NCBI RefSeq assembly: GCF_014596945.1
Contig: NZ_JACVXB010000002.1
Span: 368,172 to 432,171 of the forward strand
Source of the DNA: Aestuariibaculum sediminum
Lineage (GTDB): Bacteria > Bacteroidota > Bacteroidia > Flavobacteriales > Flavobacteriaceae
Reading direction: 5' to 3'
DNA: 64,000 bases
A program made the translations under genes and the position numbers. Shown here piece by piece: positions 19,085-28,588 of the stretch. Within the stretch, counting starts at the first letter, position 1, and the number at the start of each line of letters is the position of its first letter. A model generated the notes under the pieces. That model ran no database searches. It was given only the letters and a program-made list of their open reading frames with translations, and was not told where the DNA came from.

Positions 19085-20254
19085 TTATTTTTTATTGAAT
19101 TTCTCCAATATATTGCTCATTTGTTTTCCAGCCGCTTCACGACCACCCAATCCAAACGATAGTACTACAGTTAATCCTACCGTAGCCAACACAATGCCAA
19201 ATGCAAGGTTAACTATCTCGTCTGCAATTCCCATTCTGTTTAAGCCAATGGCTAAAAACACCGCCAAAACAGATACTTTAATAATGTTTGCTACAAAAGG
19301 ATTGTTACCACTTTTATTAAAAATAGTAACAGCAATATTTGCAATCCAGTTCCCTACAGCTAAAATAATAAGTCCAAAAATAATATTGCCAGCCATTTCG
19401 CCAATGTTATATGTAATCTCGGTTAATTGAGCAAAACCTAATTTTTCTAGTGCAGTTATTAGTCCAAAAAGTATTATGAATGCATAAACTATGTTAGTAA
19501 TTAGTTTTTCAACGTTTGTATTTCCTAGAAAGGAATTAAGTTTCGCTTTTTCTAAAATTTCGTTAAAGTTTAGGCTATCTAAAAGGTCTTTAATGAGTCC
19601 GCTTACAAAACGTCCTCCAATAACAAAGAAAATTAAAATGACCGTGGCCAATAAAATTTTAGGAATAGCATCGAAAAAGCTTTGTAGCATGTAAGTAGCA
19701 GGTTGCGAAACAGCATCTAAATTTAATATGTTTAATGCAGCGATTAATAGAGGTATAAAAATAAAGATAAATACTACTTTTTTAAGAATATTGACTAAAT
19801 TGATATTTTGTGGAAGGTGTAGTTTAGGGACAAGATTTTGGATAGTTTCTCCTGAAAGTCCAACAAATTCAGATACAATTTTAGCAAGCATATACCCAAT
19901 GTAACCTACTAGAGTGGCACCAACAATGTTTGGGATAAATTCTGTGAAACCGTTAAGTAGATTTTTAGCAGGCTCTAAAACGCTGGTCATACCCAATCTT
20001 TCTAGGGCAACCATAAAGGTGAAAACCATAATTAAAAAGTAAACCAGTTTACCTATAAACTTGGAAACACTTACTTTAGAGGAGTCTGTTTTTTTATCTA
20101 TGCCTGTTTTTTCTATAAGTTTTATTGTAATTCGCTTTAAAAATTTAGCTATAAAATAACCTAAAATTAAAATAAGAATAACGATAATGGCATTAGGTAA
20201 ATATCCTGAAAATGATTGTTGAAGAGTATCAAGTAACTCTGTAAAAAAATCCAT
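19085..20254 (-). CDS. MscS/CmpX-type mechanosensitive channel-like protein
   Basis: A 389-residue inner-membrane protein with four to six long hydrophobic segments arranged as repeated TM_helix units (GYLPNAIIVILILILGYFIA; FIPNIVGATLVGYIGYMLAK; FDAIPKILLATVILIFFVIG; GNIIFGLIILAVGNWIAN). This repeated helix pattern is that of the CmpX-like branch of the MscS superfamily. A final glycine/alanine-rich segment VVLSFGLGGREAAGKQMSN fits the pore-proximal motif of the family. No large cytoplasmic MscS vestibule follows. It likely protects against hypo-osmotic stress; this is an inference. Confidence 0.82.
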   Translation of the reverse strand: MDFFTELLDTLQQSFSGYLPNAIIVILILILGYFIAKFLKRITIKLIEKTGIDKKTDSSKVSVSKFIGKLVYFLIMVFTFMVALERLGMTSVLEPAKNLLNGFTEFIPNIVGATLVGYIGYMLAKIVSEFVGLSGETIQNLVPKLHLPQNINLVNILKKVVFIFIFIPLLIAALNILNLDAVSQPATYMLQSFFDAIPKILLATVILIFFVIGGRFVSGLIKDLLDSLNFNEILEKAKLNSFLGNTNVEKLITNIVYAFIILFGLITALEKLGFAQLTEITYNIGEMAGNIIFGLIILAVGNWIANIAVTIFNKSGNNPFVANIIKVSVLAVFLAIGLNRMGIADEIVNLAFGIVLATVGLTVVLSFGLGGREAAGKQMSNILEKFNKK

Positions 20255-20400
20255 GGTGATTAGTTTGTTGATTAGTGAATAAGTTCATTGTTAAGACCCA
20301 TTTTTAATCAATATGTCACTTTTCTTACAAAATTTGGAGATAACATGACTTTTAAAATCCCATTATTAGTTTTTCAATAGTAGATATATTTATTAATTTG

Positions 20401-20485
20401 CGCACTCTAGGGATGATTTCTCTCCCACGCTGAATTTTCGGACACTTCGAAAGGATAAAGGTACAGTAGGAATGGTTGTTTTATT
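20401..20485 (+). other. GC-richer leader of ornithine aminotransferase gene, possible structured RNA
   Basis: The stretch at 20401-20480 is about 45 percent G+C, clearly above its surroundings, and lies in the presumed 5' untranslated region of rocD. It holds short inverted repeats: GGGA/TCCC (20410-20413 with 20423-20426 approximately) and TTCG/CGAA around GACACTT (20437-20451). I could not match it to a known riboswitch consensus. It may be a structured regulatory leader. Confidence 0.35.
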
Positions 20486-20503
20486 AATTTAAATTTCATT
20501 AAA

Positions 20504-21748
20504 ATGGCTGTTTTAAAAACATTAACATCGCAGCAAGCAATAGATTTAGAAAATAAGTATGGAGCTCATAACTATCATCCATTACCCGTGGTATTAAGTC
20601 GCGGAGAAGGTGTATATGTTTGGGATGTAGAAGGAAAACAGTATTACGATTTTTTATCAGCATATTCTGCAGTTAATCAAGGGCATTGTCATCCTAAAAT
20701 TATTAATGCATTGGTAGAACAAGCAAAGGTACTAACCTTAACCTCCAGAGCTTTTTATAATGATATGTTAGGGAAGTACGAAAAATATGCCTGCGAGTAT
20801 TTTGGATTCGATAAATTGTTACCGATGAATACGGGTGCTGAAGCTGTGGAAACCGCTTTGAAAATTTGTAGAAAATGGGCCTACGAGGTTAAAGGAATTC
20901 AAGAAAATGAAGCTGAAATTATTGTTTGTGAGAACAATTTCCATGGAAGAACCACAACTATTATTTCGTTTTCTAACGATCCTGTGGCTCGTGAAAATTT
21001 TGGACCATACACCAAAGGATTCATTAAAATAGAATATGATAACCTAAAGGCATTAGAAGAAGCTTTGAATAGTAATTCAAACGTTGCTGGCTTTTTAGTA
21101 GAGCCTATACAGGGCGAAGCTGGGGTTTATGTACCAAGCGACGGCTATTTAGCTAAAGCCAAAGCCTTGTGTGAAAAATATAATGTTCTATTTATAGCGG
21201 ATGAAGTACAAACAGGGATTGCCAGAACAGGAAAACTATTAGCTGTAAATCATGAAAACGTAACTCCTGACTTGTTAATTTTAGGAAAAGCAATAAGCGG
21301 CGGAGTTTATCCAATAAGTGCTGTATTGGCTAATAATAATGTTATGGATGTTATAAAACCAGGTAACCATGGTAGTACTTTTGGAGGAAATCCTGTAGCT
21401 GCAGCTGTAGCTATGGCCGCCTTGGATGTGGTGAAAGACGAGCATCTTGCTGATAGAGCTGAAAAGTTAGGTGTAATATTTAGAAGTGAGTTAAATAAAT
21501 ATATTACAACGAGTTCTATTGCTAAATTAGTTAGAGGTAAAGGTTTATTAAATGCTATTGTAATTAATGATAGTGAAGATAGTGATACTGCTTGGAATAT
21601 TTGTCTGGCTTTGCGTGACCATGGTTTATTAGCAAAACCGACCCATGGTAATATTATTCGATTTGCGCCACCCTTAGTGATGAATGAAGACCAATTATTT
21701 GATTGTATCGGGATTATTAAAAAAACACTCGAAAAGTTTGAAAATTGA
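20504..21748 (+). CDS. rocD: Ornithine--oxo-acid transaminase
   Basis: PLP enzyme moving the delta-amino group of ornithine to 2-oxoglutarate, yielding glutamate semialdehyde in arginine/ornithine breakdown or proline synthesis. The 414 residues show class III aminotransferase landmarks: [49 protein letters not shown] and the PLP lysine in [18 protein letters not shown] near residue 265. The [10 protein letters not shown] and SRAFYND motifs are characteristic of ornithine rather than acetylornithine transaminase. It appears monocistronic, with its own terminator and a GC-richer leader. Confidence 0.95.
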   Translation: MAVLKTLTSQQAIDLENKYGAHNYHPLPVVLSRGEGVYVWDVEGKQYYDFLSAYSAVNQGHCHPKIINALVEQAKVLTLTSRAFYNDMLGKYEKYACEYFGFDKLLPMNTGAEAVETALKICRKWAYEVKGIQENEAEIIVCENNFHGRTTTIISFSNDPVARENFGPYTKGFIKIEYDNLKALEEALNSNSNVAGFLVEPIQGEAGVYVPSDGYLAKAKALCEKYNVLFIADEVQTGIARTGKLLAVNHENVTPDLLILGKAISGGVYPISAVLANNNVMDVIKPGNHGSTFGGNPVAAAVAMAALDVVKDEHLADRAEKLGVIFRSELNKYITTSSIAKLVRGKGLLNAIVINDSEDSDTAWNICLALRDHGLLAKPTHGNIIRFAPPLVMNEDQLFDCIGIIKKTLEKFEN

Positions 21749-21750
21749 TT

Positions 21751-21780
21751 AAAAAAAAAGCGACCACTAGGTCGCTTTTT
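21751..21780. terminator. Bidirectional terminator after rocD
   Basis: Perfect 11-bp stem AAAAAGCGACC/GGTCGCTTTTT (21755-21765 with 21770-21780), loop ACTA, A-run and T-run on either side. Confidence 0.9.
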
Positions 21781-21803
21781 AATTTTATGTTTTAAATCTG
21801 AAT

Positions 21804-22136
21804 TTAGCTTTGCTGCAATTCTTCCAGGCGCTCTCTTAATAATTCTTCATTTTGTAGCGTTTCAAAGCCAAAGTAGACGATAGCCCAAACAATTAATAGA
21901 ATGAATATAATGCTTAAAACAAGTGAAATAATTGCCATTATTTTTCCAGCTTTTACATTGCCGTAGCCTTCATATAAATCGGGGTTCGATTGGTACAATT
22001 TTGTGGCCTTTGAAGCAAATATCAAGCCAACAATTGCTAAAATTAAACCAGGAATTCCGTAAAAGCAGCATCCTAAAATAGATAGAATACCAAGAACGAG
22101 TACTAATGTCGAATTAGGTAAATTTTGTTTTTCCAT
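21804..22136 (-). CDS. CCC-motif membrane protein (DUF4190-like)
   Basis: A 110-residue membrane protein with two hydrophobic helices, GILSILGCCFYGIPGLILAIVGLIFA and AGKIMAIISLVLSIIFILLIVWAI, linked by the conserved hydrophilic KATKLYQSNPDLYEGYGNVKAGK. The double cysteine in the first helix and the YQxNPxxY-x6-NxKAGK linker are the family signature seen across flavobacteria. Function is unknown. It is 10 bp downstream of the DUF2752 gene, with which it is regularly paired. Confidence 0.8.
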   Translation of the reverse strand: MEKQNLPNSTLVLVLGILSILGCCFYGIPGLILAIVGLIFASKATKLYQSNPDLYEGYGNVKAGKIMAIISLVLSIIFILLIVWAIVYFGFETLQNEELLRERLEELQQS

Positions 22137-22146
22137 GTTGTGGTTT

Positions 22147-22428
22147 TTAAAAGAATTTATAAATGTAATTGGTTATTATAATTGTAAAATTTAGGAGAAA
22201 TAAACCGACAAGTATATGGTGTCCATTATCAAACCTAAATTTAATATGTAGTCCTAAAAAGATGAACATTAGTACGATGGTATAAATAGCTGGATACATT
22301 ATAAAAGCCTCCTCAAATTTACCTTGTAAAATAAATAATAGCGACCTTTGCATACCACAACCAGGACAATCAACACCAAAAAATTTTTTGTTTAGGCAGG
22401 GTAACATATATTCTTCTATACCACTCAT
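22147..22428 (-). CDS. DUF2752 membrane protein
   Basis: A 93-residue protein with the DUF2752 signature FFGVDCPGCGMQRSLLFILQG followed by two transmembrane helices. The CPGCG-x2-R motif suggests metal or redox chemistry at the membrane, but no role is established. It is encoded 10 bp upstream of the CCC-motif protein, and the two small proteins probably work together. Confidence 0.85.
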   Translation of the reverse strand: MSGIEEYMLPCLNKKFFGVDCPGCGMQRSLLFILQGKFEEAFIMYPAIYTIVLMFIFLGLHIKFRFDNGHHILVGLFLLNFTIIITNYIYKFF

Positions 22429-22478
22429 TTTTTCTTACATATTTCTTCAAATGTAAAAAAAATAAGGACTGCTTAAGG

Positions 22479-24260
22479 TTATTTAAGGTTGTTTATTACA
22501 ACTTTTTTAGTGAATATTTGGTTATCTTTTAATAAAATTCTAGCAATATAAACACCATTGCTTAATGCTTTTGTAGAAAAGACCTGGTTGGTATTTATCG
22601 AACGAATAGGTTTGTTAATGACTTGTTTTCCTGTAACATCTATTAACTGAAATTGCTTATAATCTATATGGTCAGGGTTGTATATTTTTAATTCCGCGAT
22701 ACGATTATTTTGAAAGACGTTAAAATGTGATAAAGTTTCAGACTGAGTATTTAAAGTCTCTTCATTTTTACTGAAGGTAATTTCAAAACGATTACTATAG
22801 GTGCCAGCTTCAATTTGCGTTAGATAATCCTGATGTCTTAAGTTTACATATGTATTCAGTGTTTTATCATGCACGTAAATAGGTGTGCTTATATTTATGT
22901 TTTGGATATCAGTAATTCGAATAGCTAAAGGCATATCGTTTGCAATTTTCACCACAAAAGGTATTGTTGTATTGTCATCAAAAGGAAGAGCCTGTGCGAG
23001 ATAATCTTGACTTTCTGTTCTTAAGCACGCATCCGATTTTAAACTTTTATCTAAAGAGGTTTTTATTTCTAAACCATAGTCAAATCCTGTTGTAGCATTT
23101 TCATGAAATGTTTCTACCAATTGTCTGGTATATTGGTTGTTAAAATCAATGTTTAGTCTGAATCGCTGATACGTCAATGGTACCTTCGAAAACTTATTGC
23201 TAGAAGTATTCTGAGAAAATTGTTTATTGAAGGTGTTTTTGAAGAATGTAGAGGAATCGGTGGCCACATTTTCTTTTTTAAATACACGATGACTATTTTT
23301 TGCTTTAACAAAACCAGAAGCAATCCCTGAAACCATAAATCCTTGTCCAATAGGTAAATATCTTGAGTTGGCAAGCGATTTACTTGCTGTACCTCCACTA
23401 TTAGTGTTTATGGTACCATCCCCGTTATATGTTTTAAAGGTGGCGGGAGTGAAGGTAATAAGTTTGCCATCGGCACTAATGGTATAAGACGAGTAACCGC
23501 CTTGGTAATCTCTAATTCTATGAGAATTTACATTAGGATCTTGCTCCCAAAAGCTTAAAGTACCATCGATAACGGTTTGATTTTCTGAATCATGAATATA
23601 TGCTGCGGCATCCAAGGCGGAAGGGTAAGGGTTTCCAACCAACGAGGTTTTTCCTGTTTCAACTTGAACAGGTATAGTTCCTGTATTAGGTTTTCCTCTA
23701 AAATCATAACGTTGTGAAGCGCTAGATCCACTTGTTCCTTTCATTGTAAATCCTTCACCAGGATTAATTGTTGTATTCCCTTGCACATGAACCCAACCAT
23801 AATAACCGGTACTGGCTATGTATTTCCAAATCCAATATGGTTCAATGTTTAAAGGGCTTGATGTTCCATTATAATTTGAACTATGATTAAAAGTGGCGGG
23901 GGTAGAAGTGGTAAGATCTATAACATCATTTAAAAAGGAAATACCAAAAGTATTATTGTCGGCACTACTATTTTTATTTCCAATAGGGGAACACCAATAG
24001 TTGTATTCATAAGCGTCTACATTTCCATTTTGATATACACTTAACTCGCCTTCACCAGTGTTTCGTTCGTTTTCCTCACCTTGAACAAGTTGTCCAGAAT
24101 CTCTTAAATAAATTCGGCTTTCGGATTCGTTTAGGTTTATGTCTTTGTTTACAAAAACAACTTGGTTTTTAACAAATACAAAACTGTCATTTCTCACCGA
24201 AAGTTGTGCGTAAGTGAGATTACTAACTAATAAAACAAGGTAGGTAAATTGTCGTATCAT
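22479..24260 (-). CDS. Secreted protein with T9SS type A sorting domain
   Basis: A 593-residue protein: signal peptide (MIRQFTYLVLLVSNLTYAQ), a long beta-rich body with SGFMVSG-like and NPYPSALDAAAYIHD segments typical of flavobacterial surface proteins, and a C-terminal type A sorting domain (NNRIAELKIYNPDHIDY ... VTGKQVINKP ... LSNGVYIARILLKDNQIFTK). The domain directs export through the type IX secretion system and anchoring at the cell surface. There is no recognisable enzyme or adhesin domain. It reads as a monocistronic gene. Confidence 0.85.
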   Translation of the reverse strand: MIRQFTYLVLLVSNLTYAQLSVRNDSFVFVKNQVVFVNKDINLNESESRIYLRDSGQLVQGEENERNTGEGELSVYQNGNVDAYEYNYWCSPIGNKNSSADNNTFGISFLNDVIDLTTSTPATFNHSSNYNGTSSPLNIEPYWIWKYIASTGYYGWVHVQGNTTINPGEGFTMKGTSGSSASQRYDFRGKPNTGTIPVQVETGKTSLVGNPYPSALDAAAYIHDSENQTVIDGTLSFWEQDPNVNSHRIRDYQGGYSSYTISADGKLITFTPATFKTYNGDGTINTNSGGTASKSLANSRYLPIGQGFMVSGIASGFVKAKNSHRVFKKENVATDSSTFFKNTFNKQFSQNTSSNKFSKVPLTYQRFRLNIDFNNQYTRQLVETFHENATTGFDYGLEIKTSLDKSLKSDACLRTESQDYLAQALPFDDNTTIPFVVKIANDMPLAIRITDIQNINISTPIYVHDKTLNTYVNLRHQDYLTQIEAGTYSNRFEITFSKNEETLNTQSETLSHFNVFQNNRIAELKIYNPDHIDYKQFQLIDVTGKQVINKPIRSINTNQVFSTKALSNGVYIARILLKDNQIFTKKVVINNLK

Positions 24261-24445
24261 GATGATTTTAAGGGCATTTTACAGTACAAATATATAATAT
24301 TTTATGAATATTTAGCGTTTTATCGATAAAAAAATACTTTTTATCGAAGTAATCTCATTAAAATAGAGAACCATTTTAGTTCGTACTGAACATAATTTGG
24401 CTTAATTTTACCACTTTAAAACAAATTATATTTAATATTCCTAAA

Positions 24446-24640
24446 ATGAAATATTTAAATTACATATTAATCATGATAGGTGCAGTAATAGCGATTTACT
24501 CAAAGGCTGGTGCTAATCAAAATCAATACATTTTAATAGCTGGTATAATTATTTTGATGTTTGGGGTTTATCGAATTTCAAAAACAATACCAAGTAAATA
24601 TTCAGAAACCGACGACGACAACGAAAATAAAGAAAAGTAG
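24446..24640 (+). CDS. Small membrane protein, uncharacterised
   Basis: A 64-residue protein with two hydrophobic helices (YILIMIGAVIAIYSKAG and YILIAGIIILMFGVYRISKTI) and a short charged tail SKYSETDDDNENKEK. No family is recognised. It stops four bases before the start of the Smr-domain gene and is very likely co-transcribed and coupled with it. Confidence 0.7.
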   Translation: MKYLNYILIMIGAVIAIYSKAGANQNQYILIAGIIILMFGVYRISKTIPSKYSETDDDNENKEK

Positions 24641-24644
24641 AAGG

Positions 24645-25205
24645 ATGCAATTTAAAATTGGCGATAAGGTATTAGTTTTAGATGAAAATATGTCTGGGGT
24701 TGTAACTGTAATTAAAAATGACCAGGTTACTATTGAGACAGAAGATGGCTTTTTTCTTAATTTTAATGAAAGTGAATTAATTGGTGTTAAGTCTAAAAAC
24801 GATTTAGCCGTAGATCTGGATTTAGGTATTGGACTAGCCATTCGCGAAAAGGAACAGCAAAGGAAGCATAAAAATCAAGGTAAGAGAAAGGCGAAAGAGC
24901 GTTATGAGCCTACGATGGAGGTCGATTTACATATTCATCAGTTAGTTAAATCGTCTCGTGGTATGACTAATCACGATATGCTTACCTTACAACTAGACAC
25001 TGCTCGCAGACAACTTGAATTTGCTATAAAAAAACGCATTCAAAAAGTTGTATTTATTCACGGGGTAGGTGAAGGTGTATTAAAAGTTGAGTTGGAATAT
25101 CTATTTGGTCGCTATAACAACGTAAAGTATTACGATGCCAATTACCAAAAATACGGTTTAGGCGCTACCGAAGTTTACATTTACCAAAATCCATCTAACG
25201 ATTAA
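24645..25205 (+). CDS. Smr-domain protein (DUF2027-like N-terminus)
   Basis: A 186-residue protein. The N-terminal 65 residues form a small barrel-like segment ([20 protein letters not shown] ... [11 protein letters not shown]). After a basic linker ([20 protein letters not shown]) comes a Smr domain with [51 protein letters not shown] and GATEVYI. Smr domains bind or cleave nucleic acids. The ATG at 24645 follows an AAGG sequence; the longer frame to 24561 only overlaps the preceding gene in a different frame. Its TAA overlaps the convergent stop of the next gene by three bases. Confidence 0.85.
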   Translation: MQFKIGDKVLVLDENMSGVVTVIKNDQVTIETEDGFFLNFNESELIGVKSKNDLAVDLDLGIGLAIREKEQQRKHKNQGKRKAKERYEPTMEVDLHIHQLVKSSRGMTNHDMLTLQLDTARRQLEFAIKKRIQKVVFIHGVGEGVLKVELEYLFGRYNNVKYYDANYQKYGLGATEVYIYQNPSND

Positions 25206-26131
25206 TTAAAAACAGGAGATAATGTTTCTGTTTTTAAGTTGCTGCTAATTTCAGAGTCATTTAAAGTTCCAAAATCCAAAATATCATAAGAAATAACAGT
25301 TAAATCAAAATCATGTACTGTTATACTCACTTTAAACTCTTTGGTAATATTGTGTGCTCTGTAGGATGTTGCTGGCACGGTTGTCATCACTTCTGGATTT
25401 AAATAATCAGGACCAACATCGGGGTTAATAATGTCGTTTGCCGGATTATTATCCTGAGACTCATTCTCTTCATCACGAGTAAAAACACCATCGTTGTCAT
25501 CATCATTATCTAAATAGTCCGGTATGCCATCGCCATCAGAGTCTTGTGCATCATCAGGATTATTGTTTCCGTCGGGATCAGGGTTTTCATCTTTTGTAAG
25601 TACATTGTCACCATCATCATCTGCATCCAAGTAATTTGGTATCCCATCGTTGTCGGTATCATCATTAGTTAAATCGCCATCGCCATTTAGATCTTCAAGG
25701 AGTGAAGGGATACCGTCGTTATCATCTTCTGTTAATTTTGTTTCTATAACAACGTAACCGCTAATAGCTTCATAGTCTTCTATAATTATTGCTTCAGAAT
25801 TAGGGATGTCATTACAAAAAATATCATTAGGTAAAGTGCTGTTACTGTAGGTACGGTAATTGAGTTTGTTTGTGGCCGATAAATTAAAAGTGTCTCTGTA
25901 AACATTGTTATCGCCAACCGTTAGAATATCATTCAAATTATCGAGTTCCGAAATTTTTACAGATAAAGATTCTGAAGGGTTACTTTTTGTTTTATAAAAC
26001 ACTAAACCATTACTACCACATACTAGAAATTCATTGTCAAAATCTAATTCTACATCAAGAACATCGCCATCATCACAGGCCATATAGGTAATTAAACTCA
26101 GTATAGTTAAAACAAAAAATATCTTACGCAT
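25202..26131 (-). CDS. Lipoprotein with thrombospondin type 3-like calcium repeats
   Basis: A 309-residue lipoprotein (lipobox near ITYMAC, Cys at about 19). The centre (residues about 145-245) is highly acidic with repeated [12 protein letters not shown] units, for instance [19 protein letters not shown] and [19 protein letters not shown], as in thrombospondin type 3 calcium-binding repeats common in flavobacterial surface proteins. The flanking regions are beta-rich without a recognised domain. It is monocistronic and its stop codon overlaps that of the convergent Smr gene by three bases. Confidence 0.8.
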   Translation of the reverse strand: MRKIFFVLTILSLITYMACDDGDVLDVELDFDNEFLVCGSNGLVFYKTKSNPSESLSVKISELDNLNDILTVGDNNVYRDTFNLSATNKLNYRTYSNSTLPNDIFCNDIPNSEAIIIEDYEAISGYVVIETKLTEDDNDGIPSLLEDLNGDGDLTNDDTDNDGIPNYLDADDDGDNVLTKDENPDPDGNNNPDDAQDSDGDGIPDYLDNDDDNDGVFTRDEENESQDNNPANDIINPDVGPDYLNPEVMTTVPATSYRAHNITKEFKVSITVHDFDLTVISYDILDFGTLNDSEISSNLKTETLSPVFN

Positions 26132-26323
26132 TCTCTTTGGATTTTAAGGCAAAAGTAAATAATTGTAATTTATAACGTAGCTTATTGCCAATAATTTTAT
26201 TCTAAGTAATTTTGTTGTGTAACTGCCATAGTAATTATGTTTTAAGCAGTTTGAATTATAATAATTTGGTTTCGAGGAAAATCTCGAAATTTAAATAACT
26301 CGTAGAGCGAGAAAATCATTTTT

Positions 26324-27475
26324 ATGCAACAAGTATATTTTGATAATGCAGCAACAACGCCAATTCGTGAGGAAGTAATTGACGTGATTTCTGAGGTGAT
26401 GAAAAGTAGTTACGGAAATCCTTCATCATCACATAGTTATGGAAGGTCATCAAAAGTTTTAATTGAAAAATCAAGAAAAACAATTGCCAGATATTTAAAC
26501 GCATCTGCAAGTGAAATTGTTTTTACGTCTGGAGGAACAGAAGCCGATAATTTAGTATTGGTAAGTGCTGTTAGAGACCTTAAAGTTACTCATATTGTTA
26601 CTTCAAAAATAGAACATCATGCGGTTCTGCATACAGTTGAGGCATTAGAAAAAGAATACAAAATTCAGGTAAGCTATGTGAATTTGGATGCTCAAGGAAA
26701 TGTGGATTATTTACATTTAAAAACCTTACTGGATACCGAAAGAAAAACGTTGGTAAGTTTGATGCATATAAATAATGAAATTGGAAATATTTTAGATATT
26801 AAACGAGTTTCTGAATTATGTAAAAGTTACAATGCCTTATTTCATACCGATGCCGTCCAGTCTATAGGGCATTATGAATTAGATTTAAGTGAAATAAAGG
26901 TTGATTTTCTTGCTGCTTCGGCTCATAAATTTCATGGACCAAAAGGAATAGGATTTGCTTATATAAGAAAGGAAAGCGGAATAAAACCTTTAATATCAGG
27001 AGGGGAGCAGGAGCGTGGATTACGTGCTGGAACAGAAAGTGTTCATAATATTGTAGGCATGGAATTGGCGTTAAAGTTAGCATACGACAATTTAAATGAG
27101 GAAAGTAATTTTGTAAACGACTTAAAAGAATATTTCATAAAAAACATACAAAAGAATATTCCTGGAGTGAAATTGAATGGGCAATCCGCAGATACCAAAC
27201 ATAGTACCTACACGCTAGTTAATGTGTGTTTACCGGTATCAGAAAAGCAAGCTTCCATGTTATTATTTCAGTTAGATTTAAAAGGTATAGCATGTTCTAA
27301 AGGTAGTGCGTGTCAGAGTGGAAGTAATCAAAAATCGCATGTGTTAGCCGAAATTTTAAACGAGGAAGATTTACAAAGGCCGTCTATTCGGTTTTCATTT
27401 AGTAAGTATAATACAAAAGAAGAAGTGGACTTTGTTATTCATATTCTGAAAGCGTTTATTGTAAAGTCGGTATAA
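26324..27475 (+). CDS. Cysteine desulfurase (IscS/NifS-like)
   Basis: PLP enzyme releasing sulfur from cysteine for iron-sulfur clusters or thiolation. The 383 residues begin with YFDNAATTPIREEV and contain TSGGTEADNLVL, the PLP-binding lysine in AASAHKFHGPKGIGFAYIRK near residue 205, GGGQERGLRAGTESVHN-type motif (GGEQERGLRAGTESVHN), and the persulfide cysteine in GIACSKGSACQSGSNQKSH near 330. It has no isc or suf genes next to it, so the recipient pathway is unclear. Confidence 0.92.
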   Translation: MQQVYFDNAATTPIREEVIDVISEVMKSSYGNPSSSHSYGRSSKVLIEKSRKTIARYLNASASEIVFTSGGTEADNLVLVSAVRDLKVTHIVTSKIEHHAVLHTVEALEKEYKIQVSYVNLDAQGNVDYLHLKTLLDTERKTLVSLMHINNEIGNILDIKRVSELCKSYNALFHTDAVQSIGHYELDLSEIKVDFLAASAHKFHGPKGIGFAYIRKESGIKPLISGGEQERGLRAGTESVHNIVGMELALKLAYDNLNEESNFVNDLKEYFIKNIQKNIPGVKLNGQSADTKHSTYTLVNVCLPVSEKQASMLLFQLDLKGIACSKGSACQSGSNQKSHVLAEILNEEDLQRPSIRFSFSKYNTKEEVDFVIHILKAFIVKSV

Positions 27476-27572
27476 GTATATTTTTATAAAATTACACTTG
27501 ATCGTATTTTATTTGCTTTTTATCGGGATTATGTGTAGGTTTGTCTAACTGAACAATAACTAACTAAAAATA

Positions 27573-28382
27573 ATGATAAGAATAGTCTCTCACACTTTTA
27601 TTCTTATATTAGTGTCTTGTGTTGTACACGCCCAAGTAGGTATAGGCACAACGAATCCCGATCCATCTTCTGTATTAGATATTTCATCTACATCCCAAGG
27701 TATATTGGTGCCTCGAATGACTACAGCCGAGCGTATTGCAATAAATAATCCTGCCACAGGTTTGTTAGTATATGATACAAGTTTAGGTGAATTTGCTTAT
27801 TCAAATGACGGCTCTTGGTCTACTCTGGGAAATGCAAAAAGTGCTAATCAAACAACTAGTAAAACAGGTTGGGTCGCTTTAAAGGATGCAGATTATAGCC
27901 TGACTTTAGCTGGAATTACAGTAAACGAATCAACAGAACCAACGAATTTTACTAATATAGATTTGGATTTTTCAAATAACGCTTCGGACGGTGTCATAGA
28001 AGATTATGCGCCGAAGGGATACGAGGCAAACGATTATTTTGACAATAATTCTCATAGAATACAAGCTTTAAATGAGGGTGATGCTGTCGAAATCCGACTT
28101 CAATTCGATGCAATACCAGAGGCTAATAACAGTTTTTTAGTGATAGCACTGGACATTGGAGACAATAATTGTACAATTATTTATCAAAAAACGATTCCTT
28201 TACTCCGAGGCGCGGACGATGTTAATAAAATTAGTGAAACCCTATTGCTGTATCAGCTTAATACTTTTAAGGTCAATGGTGCTAAATTGATGGTTGGGTA
28301 TTCAGCTACCAGCGGTTCCCCTGGTAATGTATTTTTATCAGATTTCAGTATGGTTATCTCTAGGATTCACGCTGGAGAATAA
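27573..28382 (+). CDS. Secreted VGIGTTNP protein, copy 1
   Basis: A 269-residue protein with signal peptide (cleavage near VVHAQ) followed directly by VGIGTTNPDPSSVLDISSTS, the N-terminal repeat seen at the start of many Bacteroidota tail-fibre or adhesin-like proteins, then GILVPRMTTAERIAI and GLLVYDTSLGEFAYSNDGSW. The second half (about 95-269) is a beta-sandwich-like domain without a recognised family (DYSLTLAGITV, NNSFLVIALDIGD, FLSDFSMVISRIHAGE). It is one of a tandem pair with the next gene. No sorting domain is visible. Confidence 0.75.
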   Translation: MIRIVSHTFILILVSCVVHAQVGIGTTNPDPSSVLDISSTSQGILVPRMTTAERIAINNPATGLLVYDTSLGEFAYSNDGSWSTLGNAKSANQTTSKTGWVALKDADYSLTLAGITVNESTEPTNFTNIDLDFSNNASDGVIEDYAPKGYEANDYFDNNSHRIQALNEGDAVEIRLQFDAIPEANNSFLVIALDIGDNNCTIIYQKTIPLLRGADDVNKISETLLLYQLNTFKVNGAKLMVGYSATSGSPGNVFLSDFSMVISRIHAGE

Positions 28383-28588
28383 CTATTGTTTATAATGGTT
28401 AAACTGTAAAATGTCAAGAATTTTTTCGAGTTTAATCATTAATGAAGTGTTTTTGATGTATAATTTTTTTTAATATATGTGTAAGAATTGATATATGTCA
28501 ACTTATTCGTGAATTCTGTCAAAATCTTCTAGGAATTCCTAATAGAGTATGTATTTTCGGCTTACATAATATTAATTATTTATATATA

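Noticed and set aside
25620-25700. Repetitive GATGATGG-type sequence as DNA repeat
   Set aside because: It is the coding sequence of Asp-rich thrombospondin type 3-like repeats.
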